A DNA stretch of 61,437 bases from an uncultured Bacteroidia bacterium (GCA_902785755.1 CACZZO010000020.1:1-61437); one strand, 5' to 3'. Positions 9,980 through 20,335 are shown, counted from the stretch's first letter. Notes: generated from the letters alone by a model not told the origin. Program-made: numbers and translations.

Positions 9980-10915
9980 TTAATGCAATTTCGTCCGCTT
10001 AATCAAGTAATTCGTCAGCACCTGATTATAGTCCTTATTAATATCGGCCTCAACATAGTCGATTTGGTATTGGTAGCAATGACGCAGCAGGGCTTCTTTG
10101 CGTTCGGCCATTATCTTTTTGTAGGTTTCCTGAACCTCTATGGGGTTGAGTTTCAGCGTGTCGCCCGTTTCCAAATCGACGAAACGGTACGGGCGATTCT
10201 CGAAATCCAAGTTTTGTTCCAAGTCGCCGTCAAACACATGGAACAAAATGACTTCGTGCTTATTGTATTTCAAATGCTCCAAGGCCTCAAACATTGGCTT
10301 GTAGTCTTCGAGGCCGTCGAGCATGTCGGTAAAAATCACCACAAGGCTGCGGCGATGGGTCATTTCAGCAATCTGGTGCAGGCATTGCGGCGTTGAGGTG
10401 GTCTTGCGATTGTTTTTGTCGTAATCGTCAATCAGTTTCTCCAATTCGCTATAAATCAACTTATTGTGAACCATTGACGACTTGGCTGGCTCGTGGAAGG
10501 CAATCGTTTCGTCAAACAAGTCCAAGCCTACGGCATCGCGCTGGCGGCGCATCAGTTCCATCAGCGAGGCGGCGGCGTAAATGGAGAAAAAGAGTTTGTT
10601 AGGATGCTCAAAGTCAACCTTTTGCCTCACGGGAAAGCACATACTTGAACTTTGGTCGATGACCAATTGGCAGCGCAGGTTGGTTTCCTCCTCGAAGCGT
10701 TTCACGAAGAGTTTTTCCGTGCGGCCATAGAGTTTCCAGTCGATATGACGGATGGGTTCGCCGGTATTGTAGAGGCGATGTTCGGCAAACTCAACGGAAA
10801 AACCGTGGAAAGGACTCTTGTGTAAACCCGTGATGAATCCCTCCACGATTTGTCGTGCCAAAAACTCAAGGCTGCCGAACTGCGTGAGCCGGTTCCTATC
10901 GATTGAAAAGTCCAA
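9980..10915 (-). CDS. DUF58 domain-containing protein (von Willebrand A-like)
   Basis: The 311-residue protein has the DUF58 signature GEPIRHIDWKLYGRTEKLFVK near residues 50-75 (given here in part), then a vWA-like domain with VIDQSSSMCFP (MIDAS-like DxSxS) and VVIFTDMLDG. DUF58 proteins normally sit in operons with MoxR AAA+ ATPases and BatA/BatB genes; none is adjacent here. No signal peptide or transmembrane helix is seen, so it is probably cytoplasmic. The upstream gap contains AT-rich TTGTTGAA-type repeats and no clear promoter. Biochemical function unknown. Confidence 0.8.
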   Translation of the reverse strand: MDFSIDRNRLTQFGSLEFLARQIVEGFITGLHKSPFHGFSVEFAEHRLYNTGEPIRHIDWKLYGRTEKLFVKRFEEETNLRCQLVIDQSSSMCFPVRQKVDFEHPNKLFFSIYAAASLMELMRRQRDAVGLDLFDETIAFHEPAKSSMVHNKLIYSELEKLIDDYDKNNRKTTSTPQCLHQIAEMTHRRSLVVIFTDMLDGLEDYKPMFEALEHLKYNKHEVILFHVFDGDLEQNLDFENRPYRFVDLETGDTLKLNPIEVQETYKKIMAERKEALLRHCYQYQIDYVEADINKDYNQVLTNYLIKRTKLH

Positions 10916-10972
10916 GGTTGTTGAACTGTTGAATTGTTGATTGTTTAATTGTTGACGATGACTTATTACAAT

Positions 10973-11013
10973 GACTATGACCGCTTTTTCTTTAAGTTAA
11001 AGCGGTCATAGTC
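10973..11013. repeat. Hairpin-forming repeat downstream of thioredoxin
   Basis: GACTATGACCGCTTT (10973-10987) and AAAGCGGTCATAGTC (10999-11013) form a perfect 15-bp stem. More GTCATAGTC copies follow up to 11036. It lies 18 nt beyond the trxA stop and may act as a transcript end; the flanking copies suggest a mobile palindrome instead. Confidence 0.6.
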
Positions 11014-11030
11014 ATAGTCAGTGGTCATAG

Positions 11031-11351
11031 TCAAAACAACTTCTCTAATTTCTCCACAAACACCTTCTTCGGAGCTGCGCCGACGTTCTTGTCGACGGGC
11101 TGTCCACCCTTGAAAAACAGGACTGTGGGGATGTTCATAATGCCATACTTGCCAGCGGTGCCAGGACATTCCTCCACGTCGCATTTCACGGCAATCACCT
11201 TGCCTGCATATTCTTCTGAGAGTTCTTCGATGATGGGTTCAACCTTCTTGCATGGGCCGCACCAAGTGGCGCCAAAGTCCACCATCACAGGGAGTTCCGA
11301 TTTCAGGACGACTTCTTCAAAACGGTCATCAGTCATTTGAATTACTGCCAT
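11031..11351 (-). CDS. trxA: Thioredoxin
   Basis: The 106-residue protein is a single thioredoxin domain with the active site WCGPCK near residues 31-36 (MVDFGATWCGPCKKVEPIIE) and the cis-Pro motif NIPTVLFFKGG. There is no signal peptide, so it is cytosolic. The length is typical. It is preceded by its own TACTTTTG box, which lies in the 3' end of the upstream PIN gene, so it is probably transcribed separately. General disulfide reductase function is inferred from the family. Confidence 0.93.
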   Translation of the reverse strand: MAVIQMTDDRFEEVVLKSELPVMVDFGATWCGPCKKVEPIIEELSEEYAGKVIAVKCDVEECPGTAGKYGIMNIPTVLFFKGGQPVDKNVGAAPKKVFVEKLEKLF

Positions 11352-11379
11352 AGTTTTAATTTGTTAAGTTTGTATTCTT

Positions 11380-11811
11380 TTAATTTTGAGATTGCAAAAG
11401 TAATAAAAAATCCCGAACTGTCAAAATTCTACAAAAACCAACCCGTTTCATTTCTAACAAATCATCATCTCCAGTGAGCAAAAACTCCGCTTTAGAAGCC
11501 ATCGCCAACTCCAACAGATAATCGTCTTTGGGATCTCTACAGCGAGCCGGAATCTCTTTTAATTCAACAGCATCTGAAATCCCCCTCAAAAACTCCAAAA
11601 ACGCTTCTACTTCATTCAAGTTAAAATAACGGGAAAACTTTGGCCTATTGGCAACTATGCGAATCTCTTCGATTAGAGATTGCGAAACAACAATCGTAAA
11701 CAGAGGAGAAACAAGTATTTCCCTCAGTTCAACAGACCTTTTCCCAATAAGCAAACTGATGAAAAGATTCGTGTCAATAACAATCCTAATTGGCTTGCTT
11801 GCTTGCTTCAT
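11380..11811 (-). CDS. PIN-domain toxin, VapC-like
   Basis: The start is placed at the ATG at 11811 (MKQASKPIRIVIDTNLFISL), because the reading frame upstream only shadows the preceding gene. The 143-residue protein has PIN hallmarks: IVIDTN with the first catalytic Asp near residue 11, a central Glu-rich helix, and DPKDDYLLELA plus FLLTGDDDLL carrying the later acidic residues. It overlaps the 3' end of the small upstream gene by 26 nt, the usual arrangement of antitoxin and toxin. It is probably an RNase; the target RNA cannot be told. Confidence 0.75.
   Translation of the reverse strand: MKQASKPIRIVIDTNLFISLLIGKRSVELREILVSPLFTIVVSQSLIEEIRIVANRPKFSRYFNLNEVEAFLEFLRGISDAVELKEIPARCRDPKDDYLLELAMASKAEFLLTGDDDLLEMKRVGFCRILTVRDFLLLLQSQN
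11395..11402 (-). promoter_or_regulatory. -7 box for trxA
   Basis: Minus-strand TACTTTTG lies 44 nt upstream of the trxA ATG and just inside the last codons of the PIN-domain gene. Confidence 0.5.
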
Positions 11812-12061
11812 ACATTTCTTTCCTAACTGCCTTACATTCATCAATTATTTCTTGTTCAGAAATATCAGCAACCGCCTCTGTACGAACTGCTTTCAGCAAT
11901 TGATCAAGTTGTTTTGCACGCTTTTCGGATACACTAATCTCGTTCTCTGTCGAAGGTTCTTCCACAACCTCAGTCGTACTAAACCCCCATCCCATCGAGC
12001 GTAGCATTTGCATAAACCAACCTTCTTGCATCGCAGGCACATGAACCGTCATAGTAGTCAT
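11786..12061 (-). CDS. Putative antitoxin partner of the PIN toxin
   Basis: The 91-residue protein has an N-terminal beta-like stretch (MTTMTVHVPAM) and an acidic C-terminal helix (SEKRAKQLDQLLKAVRTEAV). No standard AbrB or RHH motif is certain. The antitoxin role rests on its size, its position directly upstream of the PIN gene, and the 26-nt overlap. A TATTTTTG box lies just upstream. Confidence 0.5.
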   Translation of the reverse strand: MTTMTVHVPAMQEGWFMQMLRSMGWGFSTTEVVEEPSTENEISVSEKRAKQLDQLLKAVRTEAVADISEQEIIDECKAVRKEMYEASKQAN

Positions 12062-12081
12062 AATTCCATGTTTTTATGCTG

Positions 12082-12089
12082 CAAAAATA
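12082..12089 (-). promoter_or_regulatory. -7 box for the antitoxin-toxin pair
   Basis: Minus-strand TATTTTTG followed by GCAGC lies 21 nt upstream of the antitoxin ATG. Confidence 0.5.
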
Positions 12090-12110
12090 ACATTTTTTTT
12101 CCTAAACCAA

Positions 12111-15100
12111 TCATCTTAATTCAAATTCCACGAAGTCCACAAAAGGCTTCTTTTCGAGCAAAGGCAGCACCTCCTGAGCATTAATCGAGCCTTTTACAGG
12201 GGTCATGTTGCAGGACTTTTTGCCTAACGGGTCGACAAGATGAATCTTATAGTTCTGTTTTCCAACATTTTGCTTTATCATCTTGACAAATTCCTCCATC
12301 TCGGCCTGACCCATTTCAGCCACATTGAGGGTAAGGTAAACCGTCTTTGAAGTGCTTTCCAACAGCGAATCCAGCAAACGGACTTCGGTGAAACGCACCT
12401 CAAGCGTCGAAGGAGCCGCGTTGGGGTCTTGACCGGGACGCGGGAAGGGTCTGTCCAAAGTGCCGTAAAGCATCACAAACGAGTTGACTGTCAACAAGTT
12501 TCGGCAATTCAGGTAGTTCTCCTTGAACAAGGAAAACTGCAACGCGCCGCTTTGGTCTTCGATGGTGAAACGCCCGTAGGGATTGCCATTTTTGGCCGTA
12601 AACTCCTCAGCGCGTGTGATTTGTCCACCAAGACGCACCGCTCTTCTGAGGTTCTTCTCCACATCGTTCATAGCGTTTTTCAGGCCTTCCACGTCACAAT
12701 TGGCGAAATATTTCAGCGGCAAATGATAAACCTCCATCGGGTGCGAGGAAATATAGAAGCCCAAAGCCTCCTTTTCCATCTCCAACTCCTTCATTTTCGA
12801 CCACGGTTCGCAGTCGGGCAACGGCATGGAGAAAGCCTCCTCCGCACCACCCTCATCGCCACCGAAACCGAAGAGATCCATTTGGGATGAATTCTTGCGC
12901 TCGTTGTAGGAAGCCACCATGCGCAAGGCCTTTTCGGAGAAAGGTGAGGACTCGTTGGGCGCAATATTGAACAACATGGCACGATGAAACCCCTTGAAGC
13001 TGTCGAAGCAACCTGCCATGCCCATGCTCTCCAACGCCCTGACATTAAAGGCTTTATCAGCAATACGCATCAAAAAGTCGCCAAAGTCCTTGAACTTGCC
13101 GTTGGCTTCGCGCTCGGCAACAATACCCGACACAACCGCCTCGCCCACGTTCTTGATGCCGCCCATGCCATAGCGGATTTCGCCCTTTTCGTTGACCGAA
13201 AACGTGTATTCCGACTCGTTCACATCGGGACCTAACACCGCGATTTTCATGCGTTTGCACTCCTCGGTCATGAAGTTCACCTTCTTGATGTCGCCCAATT
13301 CGTTGTTCAAGACCGCCGCCATGAACTCTGCCGGATAGTGTGCCTTCAGGTAGGCCGTTTGGTACGACACCCACGAATAGCAGGCCGCGTGCGACTTGTT
13401 GAAAGCATACGAAGCGAACTTTTTCCACTCCTCCCAAATCTTTTCGAGGCGTTTTTTCACCTCGGCTTCGGGCAGGTTTTCGGTTTGGGTCAGTTTGGCC
13501 ACACCTTGTTTCATAAACTTTTCGTAGAGTTCCTCCATCTTTGCCAACTGCTTCTTACCCATTGCCTTACGCAACGTATCGGACTCACCCCTCGTGAAGT
13601 CGGCCAACTCGCGTGAAAGCAACATCACCTGCTCCTGATAGACGCAAATGCCGTAGGTGTCCTTCAGGTACTTCTCCATGCAGTCGAAGTCGTACTTGAT
13701 TTCCTGCCTACCTTGCTTGCGGGCAATGAAATCAGGAATATTGTCCATCGGGCCGGGGCGGTAAAGGGCGTTCATTGCGATAATGTCGCCAATGACGGAA
13801 GGCTGCAACTCGCGCAAGTATTTCTGCATTCCAGGCGATTCAAACTGGAACGTGCCGATGGTGTTGCCCGCCGAGTACAGTTTGTAAGTTTCCTCGTCAT
13901 CAATCGGAATGTGGTCAATGTCGATATCGATGCCACGGGTTTTCTTGATGTTGCGCAGCGCATCCTTTATTAATGTGAGCGTTTTGAGGCCAAGGAAGTC
14001 CATCTTGATAAGACCAACCGTTTCAATGACATGGCCATCGTATTGAGTAACAACGACATCTTCTTTCGTATCTTTGTCCTTGACGGTACAAACAGGCGCA
14101 ACATTGGTGAGGTCGTCGGCACCGATAATCACACCACAAGCATGGATACCGATTTGTCGATTGGTGTCCTCTAATTCCTCGGCGTAGGTCAGCATCGAGG
14201 AAATGTTCTCGTCCTTGCCCGTCAGCAATTCGTGCAGTTCGGGGATATATTTGTAGCAATTCTTCAGGTTGACCTTGGGCATTTTCTTGGGCAGCGTTCC
14301 TTCCACAGCCTTCACCGCCGCCTCGTCGAAGTTGCGGTCGGGAATGTAACCCTTAATCTTGTTCACCTCGAGCAACGGCACCTTCTGCACACGCCCCACA
14401 TCGGCAATGGCAGACTTGGCCGCCATCGTGCCATAAGTGATAATATGCGCCACCTTTTCCTTGCCGTATTTCTTTGTCACCCAGTCCAATACGCGCTCGC
14501 GGCCATCATCGTCGAAATCCACGTCAATATCGGGCAGGGAGATTCGGTCAGGGTTGAGGAAACGCTCAAACAGCAAGTCGTATTTCAGTGGGTCTAAATC
14601 GGTGATTTTCAAGCAATACGCCACAACCGAACCAGCCGCCGAGCCACGCCCCGGACCTACAGAAACACCCAATTCCTCACGCGCTGCGCGGATGTAGTCG
14701 CTCACGATGAGGAAGTAGCCAGGGAAGCCCATTGTCTTCATCACATGAAGCTCAAACTTGATGCGCTCCATCTGTTCCTCGGTGAGGTTTTCTCCATAGC
14801 GTTGGTGCGCACCGTCCCAAGTCAGTTTAGCCAAATAGTCCGCTTCGAGTTTGATACGGTACAAACGGTTGTAGCCGCCCAATTTCTTGACCTTCTTTTC
14901 AGCTTCCTCTTGCGACAAAACCACATTGCCGTACTCGTCGCGGGTGAACTCGTTGAACAAGTCTTCTTCGGTGTATTTTTGTCGATATTCTTCCTCCGTC
15001 CCGAAATCCTCTGGAATCGGAAAAACTGGCATAATCGGGTCGGAATCAATGCTATAGTTTTCGACTTTATCGACAATTTCCTGTGTATTTTCAAGCACTT

Positions 15101-16742
15101 CAGGATGGTCGGAAAAGATGCGGCCCATCTCTTCGGGTGTCTTCAGCCATTCCTGTTTGGTGTAGTGCATTCGCGTGGGGTCGTCTAAGTCCTTGCCCGT
15201 ACTGAGGCAGATGAGGCGGTCGTGTGCCTCACCGTGTTCCTCCTCCACAAAGTGTACGTCGTTGGTGGCAATGACCTTCACATCGTGCGTTTTCGCCAAA
15301 CCAAAAATGATTTTGTTCACCTCTTTTTGGCGCTCGTAAACCTCGGTATCGCCACCCGGTTTGTCGGTTTTATGTCGCTGAACCTCAAGATAATAATCCT
15401 CTCCAAACAGACTCTTGAACCACTCGATTGACTCTTCTGCACCTTTCAGGTCGCCGTTCATAATTTTTTGCGGTACCTCGCCCGCAAGGCAGGCCGAACT
15501 ACAAATCACGCCCTCGTGGTACTGCTCCAAAAGGCTATGGTCGATGCGCGGATTGTAATAAAAACCATCCGTGTAGGCGATGGAACTCAGTTTGCAAAGG
15601 CTGTGATAGCCTTGCTTGTTCTTGGCCAATAAAATAAGGTGCCAGCCACGGTCTTGTCGGCCATCCCGCTTGTCAATGCTGACTGGCGCACAATAAGTTT
15701 CTATTCCGTAAATCGGCTTGAAGAACTGCTTGTTCAGTTTTTCGATTTGCTCTTGGGCGGCAATCTTTTCTTCCTCGGTCGATTCAGGCTTTGCGATGAT
15801 AGCCTGCTGCTCCTTGATGGCATCTTTCACTTTGCCGTTTTCCTTGTTCACCGTATCGGCGAAGTCCTTGATACCGAACATGTTGCCGTGGTCGGTGAGG
15901 GCGAGGCTATACATGCCGTATTTCTTGCATTTCTCCACCAAATCAGGCACTTTCGACATGCCGTCGAGCATGGAATAATGCGAGTGGACGTGCAGATGAG
16001 TGAAATGCTGTGGGATATAATTACCGATTTCCGGCACAGATTCCTCCTCCACTTCCTCATCGTCGAAATTGGCCTCCACCTTGATGCCCGCAGGTTGAAT
16101 CACATCGGGATTGGCGGCTTTGAAGTCGGCAATGAATTGGGAATCGACTTGCAGGTCTTTTTCATCCAACACGCCACGGCGCACCAGTTCAAGGAAAACA
16201 CGCGCCGTGGCCTCCACATCGGCGGAAGCATTGTGCGCCGAATCGAACTTCTCGCCAAACAGGATTTGGTGGATTTCTTCCAACTTGGGGAACTTGAACT
16301 TACCATTTTTGCCGCCCGGAAGTTGGCAAAACTCGGCAGTCTTTTCCGTGCAAGTGTCAATAATCTGCCATCGACGCAAAGGGTTCTCTCGACCGCTACG
16401 CAAAAACTCGCAGCCCAACACATTGAGGTCGAATTTGATGTTGTGCCCAACCAAATACTTGGCTTTGGCCGCCGACTGCATGAAAATATCCAGCACCTCA
16501 TTGAGCGGCTTGCCGTGTTTCATGGCATGTTCAGTAGAGATGCCATGCACCATTTTGGCAGCAATGGGAATCTCAAAACCCTCTGGCTGAACGAGATAGT
16601 TATGGTTTTCCACAAATCGGCCTCGGTCGTCGTGGATTTGCCAAGCCAATTGCACCATACGCGGCCAGTTGTCGAAATCGGTCAGCGGAGCGTTGTCTAT
16701 TTTTGGGAGACCCGTGGTCTCTGTATCGAAGATTAAAAACAT
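12111..16742 (-). CDS. dnaE: DNA polymerase III alpha subunit with fused N-terminal DEDD proofreading exonuclease
   Basis: This 1543-residue protein is about 300 residues longer than a normal DnaE. Residues 1-~190 are a DnaQ-like exonuclease: Exo I FDTETTGLP (residues ~4-12), Exo II LVGHNIKFDLNVLG, and Exo III HNASADVEATARVF. A PHP domain starts near residue 245 (FTHLHVHSHYSMLDG, LALTDHGNMFG). The polymerase core carries GPGRGSAAGSVVAYC and the catalytic PDIDVDFDDDGRERV. Helix-hairpin-helix and OB regions follow (GQITRAEEFTAKNGNPYGRF). It replicates the chromosome. The fused exonuclease could provide 3'-5' proofreading in cis. It has its own TATCTTTG box. Confidence 0.95.
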   Translation of the reverse strand: MFLIFDTETTGLPKIDNAPLTDFDNWPRMVQLAWQIHDDRGRFVENHNYLVQPEGFEIPIAAKMVHGISTEHAMKHGKPLNEVLDIFMQSAAKAKYLVGHNIKFDLNVLGCEFLRSGRENPLRRWQIIDTCTEKTAEFCQLPGGKNGKFKFPKLEEIHQILFGEKFDSAHNASADVEATARVFLELVRRGVLDEKDLQVDSQFIADFKAANPDVIQPAGIKVEANFDDEEVEEESVPEIGNYIPQHFTHLHVHSHYSMLDGMSKVPDLVEKCKKYGMYSLALTDHGNMFGIKDFADTVNKENGKVKDAIKEQQAIIAKPESTEEEKIAAQEQIEKLNKQFFKPIYGIETYCAPVSIDKRDGRQDRGWHLILLAKNKQGYHSLCKLSSIAYTDGFYYNPRIDHSLLEQYHEGVICSSACLAGEVPQKIMNGDLKGAEESIEWFKSLFGEDYYLEVQRHKTDKPGGDTEVYERQKEVNKIIFGLAKTHDVKVIATNDVHFVEEEHGEAHDRLICLSTGKDLDDPTRMHYTKQEWLKTPEEMGRIFSDHPEVLENTQEIVDKVENYSIDSDPIMPVFPIPEDFGTEEEYRQKYTEEDLFNEFTRDEYGNVVLSQEEAEKKVKKLGGYNRLYRIKLEADYLAKLTWDGAHQRYGENLTEEQMERIKFELHVMKTMGFPGYFLIVSDYIRAAREELGVSVGPGRGSAAGSVVAYCLKITDLDPLKYDLLFERFLNPDRISLPDIDVDFDDDGRERVLDWVTKKYGKEKVAHIITYGTMAAKSAIADVGRVQKVPLLEVNKIKGYIPDRNFDEAAVKAVEGTLPKKMPKVNLKNCYKYIPELHELLTGKDENISSMLTYAEELEDTNRQIGIHACGVIIGADDLTNVAPVCTVKDKDTKEDVVVTQYDGHVIETVGLIKMDFLGLKTLTLIKDALRNIKKTRGIDIDIDHIPIDDEETYKLYSAGNTIGTFQFESPGMQKYLRELQPSVIGDIIAMNALYRPGPMDNIPDFIARKQGRQEIKYDFDCMEKYLKDTYGICVYQEQVMLLSRELADFTRGESDTLRKAMGKKQLAKMEELYEKFMKQGVAKLTQTENLPEAEVKKRLEKIWEEWKKFASYAFNKSHAACYSWVSYQTAYLKAHYPAEFMAAVLNNELGDIKKVNFMTEECKRMKIAVLGPDVNESEYTFSVNEKGEIRYGMGGIKNVGEAVVSGIVAEREANGKFKDFGDFLMRIADKAFNVRALESMGMAGCFDSFKGFHRAMLFNIAPNESSPFSEKALRMVASYNERKNSSQMDLFGFGGDEGGAEEAFSMPLPDCEPWSKMKELEMEKEALGFYISSHPMEVYHLPLKYFANCDVEGLKNAMNDVEKNLRRAVRLGGQITRAEEFTAKNGNPYGRFTIEDQSGALQFSLFKENYLNCRNLLTVNSFVMLYGTLDRPFPRPGQDPNAAPSTLEVRFTEVRLLDSLLESTSKTVYLTLNVAEMGQAEMEEFVKMIKQNVGKQNYKIHLVDPLGKKSCNMTPVKGSINAQEVLPLLEKKPFVDFVEFELR

Positions 16743-16744
16743 AA

Positions 16745-16795
16745 TCAGTTGAGAGTTTAGGGGTTAGAGTTTAGAGTTGGGACAAAATCCACTCT
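16745..16795. repeat. AGTTGAGAGTTTAG-type tandem repeat upstream of dnaE
   Basis: Degenerate copies of AGTTGAGAG/TTTAGAGTT follow one another between the dnaE start and its promoter box, placing the repeat in the 5' leader of the dnaE transcript. Related tandem copies are at 19956-19990 and 33333-33365. Confidence 0.6.
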
Positions 16796-16808
16796 AAATT
16801 TGGGGGTT

Positions 16809-16816
16809 CAAAGATA
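16809..16816 (-). promoter_or_regulatory. -7 box for dnaE
   Basis: Minus-strand TATCTTTG lies 67 nt upstream of the dnaE ATG; the AGTTGAGAG-type repeat lies between. Confidence 0.5.
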
Positions 16817-16909
16817 GGGAAATTTTGGAAATGGTGCAAGATAATCGTTCCATCATAAACATAATACTCTTCTAATCCGCTCAGTCAAACCATCATTCAA
16901 CTGCTTTCC

Positions 16910-17809
16910 TCAAACAGGAATCTTCTCCTCCTTCGGCTCCACATGGATGGAAATGTGTGTTTCCTCGCCGTAACGTTCCTTCAGCAGGCGTTCCATTTCG
17001 GAGGCTTTGTCGTGGGCTTCCTTCAGGGGGATGTCGCCGTCCATGAGGATGTGCATTTCGATGGCGTAATGGTTGCCGATGCGACGGGTGCAAAGGTCGT
17101 GCGGCTCGGCGACGCCCGGCACACGCCTCACAATGTCCAAAATCTCGTTCTCCACCTCATCGGGCAAGGATTGTTCCATCAATTCACCCATGCCGTTCTT
17201 GAGCAAGTCGATGGCCACCTTGACGATGAGCGCACCCACGACAATGGAAGCGATGGGGTCAAGCACAGCCCAACGTTCACCCAAAAGGATGGCTCCACCG
17301 ATGCCGATGGCAGTGCCGACCGACGACAGTGCATCACTGCGATGGTGCCAAGCGTTGGCTTTCATGGCCTGCGAATCAAGTTGGTCAGCTTTGCGCTTGG
17401 TGTATTGGAACGTCAACTCTTTCAGCAAGATGGAAACCAAAGCCGCCACCAATGCCAACATTCCGGGCTGGGGCAAAATGCCGCCTTTGGCCCAAAAAGC
17501 GATTTTCTTGGCACCGTCAATGAAGATGCCCACGGCGACCGCGAAAAGCGCAATGCCGATGAGCGTGGTCGCCAAGGTTTCAAACTTGCCATGGCCGTAG
17601 TCGTGCGACTTGTCCTTGGGCCGGTGGCTGATGCGCACAAAGGCCAAAACGATGATGTCGGTGGCAAAATCGGAAACCGAATGAACCGCATCGGCAATCA
17701 TGGCTGAACTGTGGCCGACGATGCCCGCCACAAACTTGAACACCACCAGCACCACATTGACCGCGCTGCCCCAAAGGGTCACTTTATAGACTTCCTTTTC
17801 CCTATTCAT
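16910..17809 (-). CDS. Cation diffusion facilitator family transporter
   Basis: The 299-residue protein has six predicted transmembrane helices and a cytoplasmic C-terminal domain (~215-299), the CDF layout. The metal-site signatures are present: DAVHSVSDFATD in TM2 and AWHHRSDALSS in TM5. The C-terminal domain has RRIGNHYAIEMHILMDGDI and a final His/Glu-rich stretch. It exports divalent metals such as Zn, Fe or Mn by proton antiport; the metal cannot be told from sequence. It is divergent from rpsP, with a separate box. Confidence 0.9.
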   Translation of the reverse strand: MNREKEVYKVTLWGSAVNVVLVVFKFVAGIVGHSSAMIADAVHSVSDFATDIIVLAFVRISHRPKDKSHDYGHGKFETLATTLIGIALFAVAVGIFIDGAKKIAFWAKGGILPQPGMLALVAALVSILLKELTFQYTKRKADQLDSQAMKANAWHHRSDALSSVGTAIGIGGAILLGERWAVLDPIASIVVGALIVKVAIDLLKNGMGELMEQSLPDEVENEILDIVRRVPGVAEPHDLCTRRIGNHYAIEMHILMDGDIPLKEAHDKASEMERLLKERYGEETHISIHVEPKEEKIPV

Positions 17810-17831
17810 ATCACGATTTCAAAAAAGTTCG

Positions 17832-17839
17832 CAAATTTA
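17832..17839 (-). promoter_or_regulatory. -7 box for the CDF transporter
   Basis: Minus-strand TAAATTTG lies 23 nt upstream of the ATG at 17809, in the divergent spacer shared with rpsP. Confidence 0.45.
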
Positions 17840-17872
17840 TGGAATTTTGTGAGCCGGATCACCGAAAATTTG

Positions 17873-17880
17873 TACTTTTG
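17873..17880 (+). promoter_or_regulatory. -7 box for rpsP
   Basis: TACTTTTG followed by C is a canonical Bacteroidetes -7 element, 61 nt upstream of the rpsP ATG. Confidence 0.6.
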
Positions 17881-17941
17881 CACTCGAAATCTCGGGTAGA
17901 TTTTAGTTAATTCATTAAAAATCAACTTAAAACATTAAATT

Positions 17942-18508
17942 ATGCCTGCAAAAATCAGATTGCAAAGACATGGCAAGAAGGGTCAGCCCTTCTATCACAT
18001 CGTAGTTGCCGACTCTCGCTCACCACGTGATGGCAAATTCATTGAGAAATTAGGCACCTACAACCCGCTCACCGAACCGGCCCAAATCAACATCAAGTTT
18101 GACAGGGCCTTGTATTGGTACAGCGTTGGCGCTCAGCCCTCCGACACCGCCCGCTCGCTGCTCAGCAAGACCGGCGTGATGATGAAGTATCACCTGATGC
18201 GTGGTGTCCAGAAAGGCGCAATGACCGAGGAACAAGCCGAAATCAAGTTCCAGAACTGGATGAAGGAGAAGGAAGCCAAGGCCGCCAACATCGTCAAGGC
18301 CAACGAAGAGAAGGCTCGTGGCGAAAAGAAGACCCGTTTGGAAGCCGAAAAGCAAGTGAACGAGGCTCGCGCCGCCGAATTGGCCAAGAAGCGCATTGCT
18401 GAAATGGAAGCCAAGAAAGCCGCTGAAGCCGAAGCCGCTGCTCAAGCTGCCGCCGAAGAGGCTCCCGCTGAGGAAGCCTCGGCTGCCGAAGCACCTGCCG
18501 AATCCTAA
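17942..18508 (+). CDS. rpsP: 30S ribosomal protein S16 with long C-terminal extension
   Basis: The first ~85 residues are standard S16 ([40 protein letters not shown]). The protein then continues for ~100 residues as a charged Lys/Glu-rich helix and an Ala/Glu-rich tail, for 188 residues in all. Long S16 tails are common in Bacteroidetes. It assembles into the 30S subunit. It stands alone, with rimM absent and trmD/rplS 20 kb away. It has its own promoter and is followed by a strong terminator. Confidence 0.97.
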   Translation: MPAKIRLQRHGKKGQPFYHIVVADSRSPRDGKFIEKLGTYNPLTEPAQINIKFDRALYWYSVGAQPSDTARSLLSKTGVMMKYHLMRGVQKGAMTEEQAEIKFQNWMKEKEAKAANIVKANEEKARGEKKTRLEAEKQVNEARAAELAKKRIAEMEAKKAAEAEAAAQAAAEEAPAEEASAAEAPAES

Positions 18509-18530
18509 ACGCGATATTTCAGAAAACACG

Positions 18531-18564
18531 AAAAACCGCTCTCAATCGGGCGGTTTTTTTTATT
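18531..18564 (+). terminator. Rho-independent terminator after rpsP
   Basis: AAAAACCGC pairs with GCGGTTTTT across a 12-nt loop and is followed by Ts, 22 nt after the stop. Confidence 0.8.
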
Positions 18565-18590
18565 TTTGCAGTCCAAAACAACGAGAAGCG

Positions 18591-18650
18591 GCGTTTCGAC
18601 AGGCTCAACGACCGCGACCCATCAGGAACCCTGAGCCTAACGAAGGCCAT
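18591..18650. repeat. TTCGACAGGCTCA palindrome (family B), intergenic
   Basis: The copy begins TTTCGACAGGCTCAACGACC and carries CCCTGAGCCTAACGAAGG as its partner arm. Related copies lie at 28223-28275 (end of truA) and 52122-52169 (inside murD). Confidence 0.7.
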
Positions 18651-18675
18651 TCTTCACCATTCAAACGCCAATACG

Positions 18676-19364
18676 ATGAGCAAACAACCTCTTTTTTCCG
18701 AAAAATCGAAACTCTACGAGATGATTGCGGACAACCCGAAACTGCTGCAACTTCTCCCCCGTTTCGGCATACAATTGGGCTTCGGCGACCGCAGCGTGGC
18801 CGAGGTGTGCCAACAAGACAAGGTCAGCACCCGCCTGTTTCTCGCCGTGTGCAGCCTCCACTTCGACCCCAACACGCCCGTCCGCATCGAAGCACCCAAC
18901 GATGTTGACCTCACCTCGCTCCTCTCCTATCTAAGTGCCTCGCACAGAGCCTATTTAGACGAGCGATTCCCCCACATCGAGGAGCATCTCAGTCGAATCA
19001 TCAAGGCCGCAGGACCGAAATACGGCAACATGCTCGACCATTTCTACAACGAATACAAGCGCGAAATGGTGAAGCATTTCAAATACGAGGAGGAAGTGGT
19101 GTTTCCGTATATCACCGCTTTGCGCAAAGGCGAAAAAACCGACTACAGCATCGACCAGTTCCGCCACAACCACAGCAACATCGAGGATGCACTTGAGGAC
19201 ATGACCAACATCCTCATCAAGTACCTGCCGGGCAACATTTTGCCCTCGGAGCGCGTGTGCATCGCCACCGACATCATCGAGCTTTCAGCCGACCTCAGTA
19301 GTCACTCGCTCATCGAGGAGCACATCCTCATCCCCTTCGTCGAATCCCTCGAAAACGCCAAGCC

Positions 19365-19368
<4 letters not shown>
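18676..19368 (+). CDS. Hemerythrin-domain protein, RIC/YtfE (ScdA)-like
   Basis: The 230-residue protein has an N-terminal RIC-type segment (residues 1-~60, NPKLLQLLPRFGIQLGFGDR) and a C-terminal hemerythrin HHE domain with iron ligands in HIEEHLSRII, HFKYEEEVVFPY, FRHNHSNIEDAL and HSLIEEHILIPF. RIC proteins bind a di-iron centre and are linked to repair of iron-sulfur clusters after nitric oxide or oxidative stress. The usual N-terminal Cys of ScdA is not obvious; a Cys occurs in VAEVCQQDK. It overlaps the following regulator by 4 nt, so the two are co-translated. Confidence 0.85.

Positions 19369-20335
<967 letters not shown>

Noticed and set aside
15639..16736. 365-residue plus-strand frame opposite dnaE
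   Set aside because: Fully antisense to the conserved exonuclease and PHP regions; the sense strand has clear motifs.
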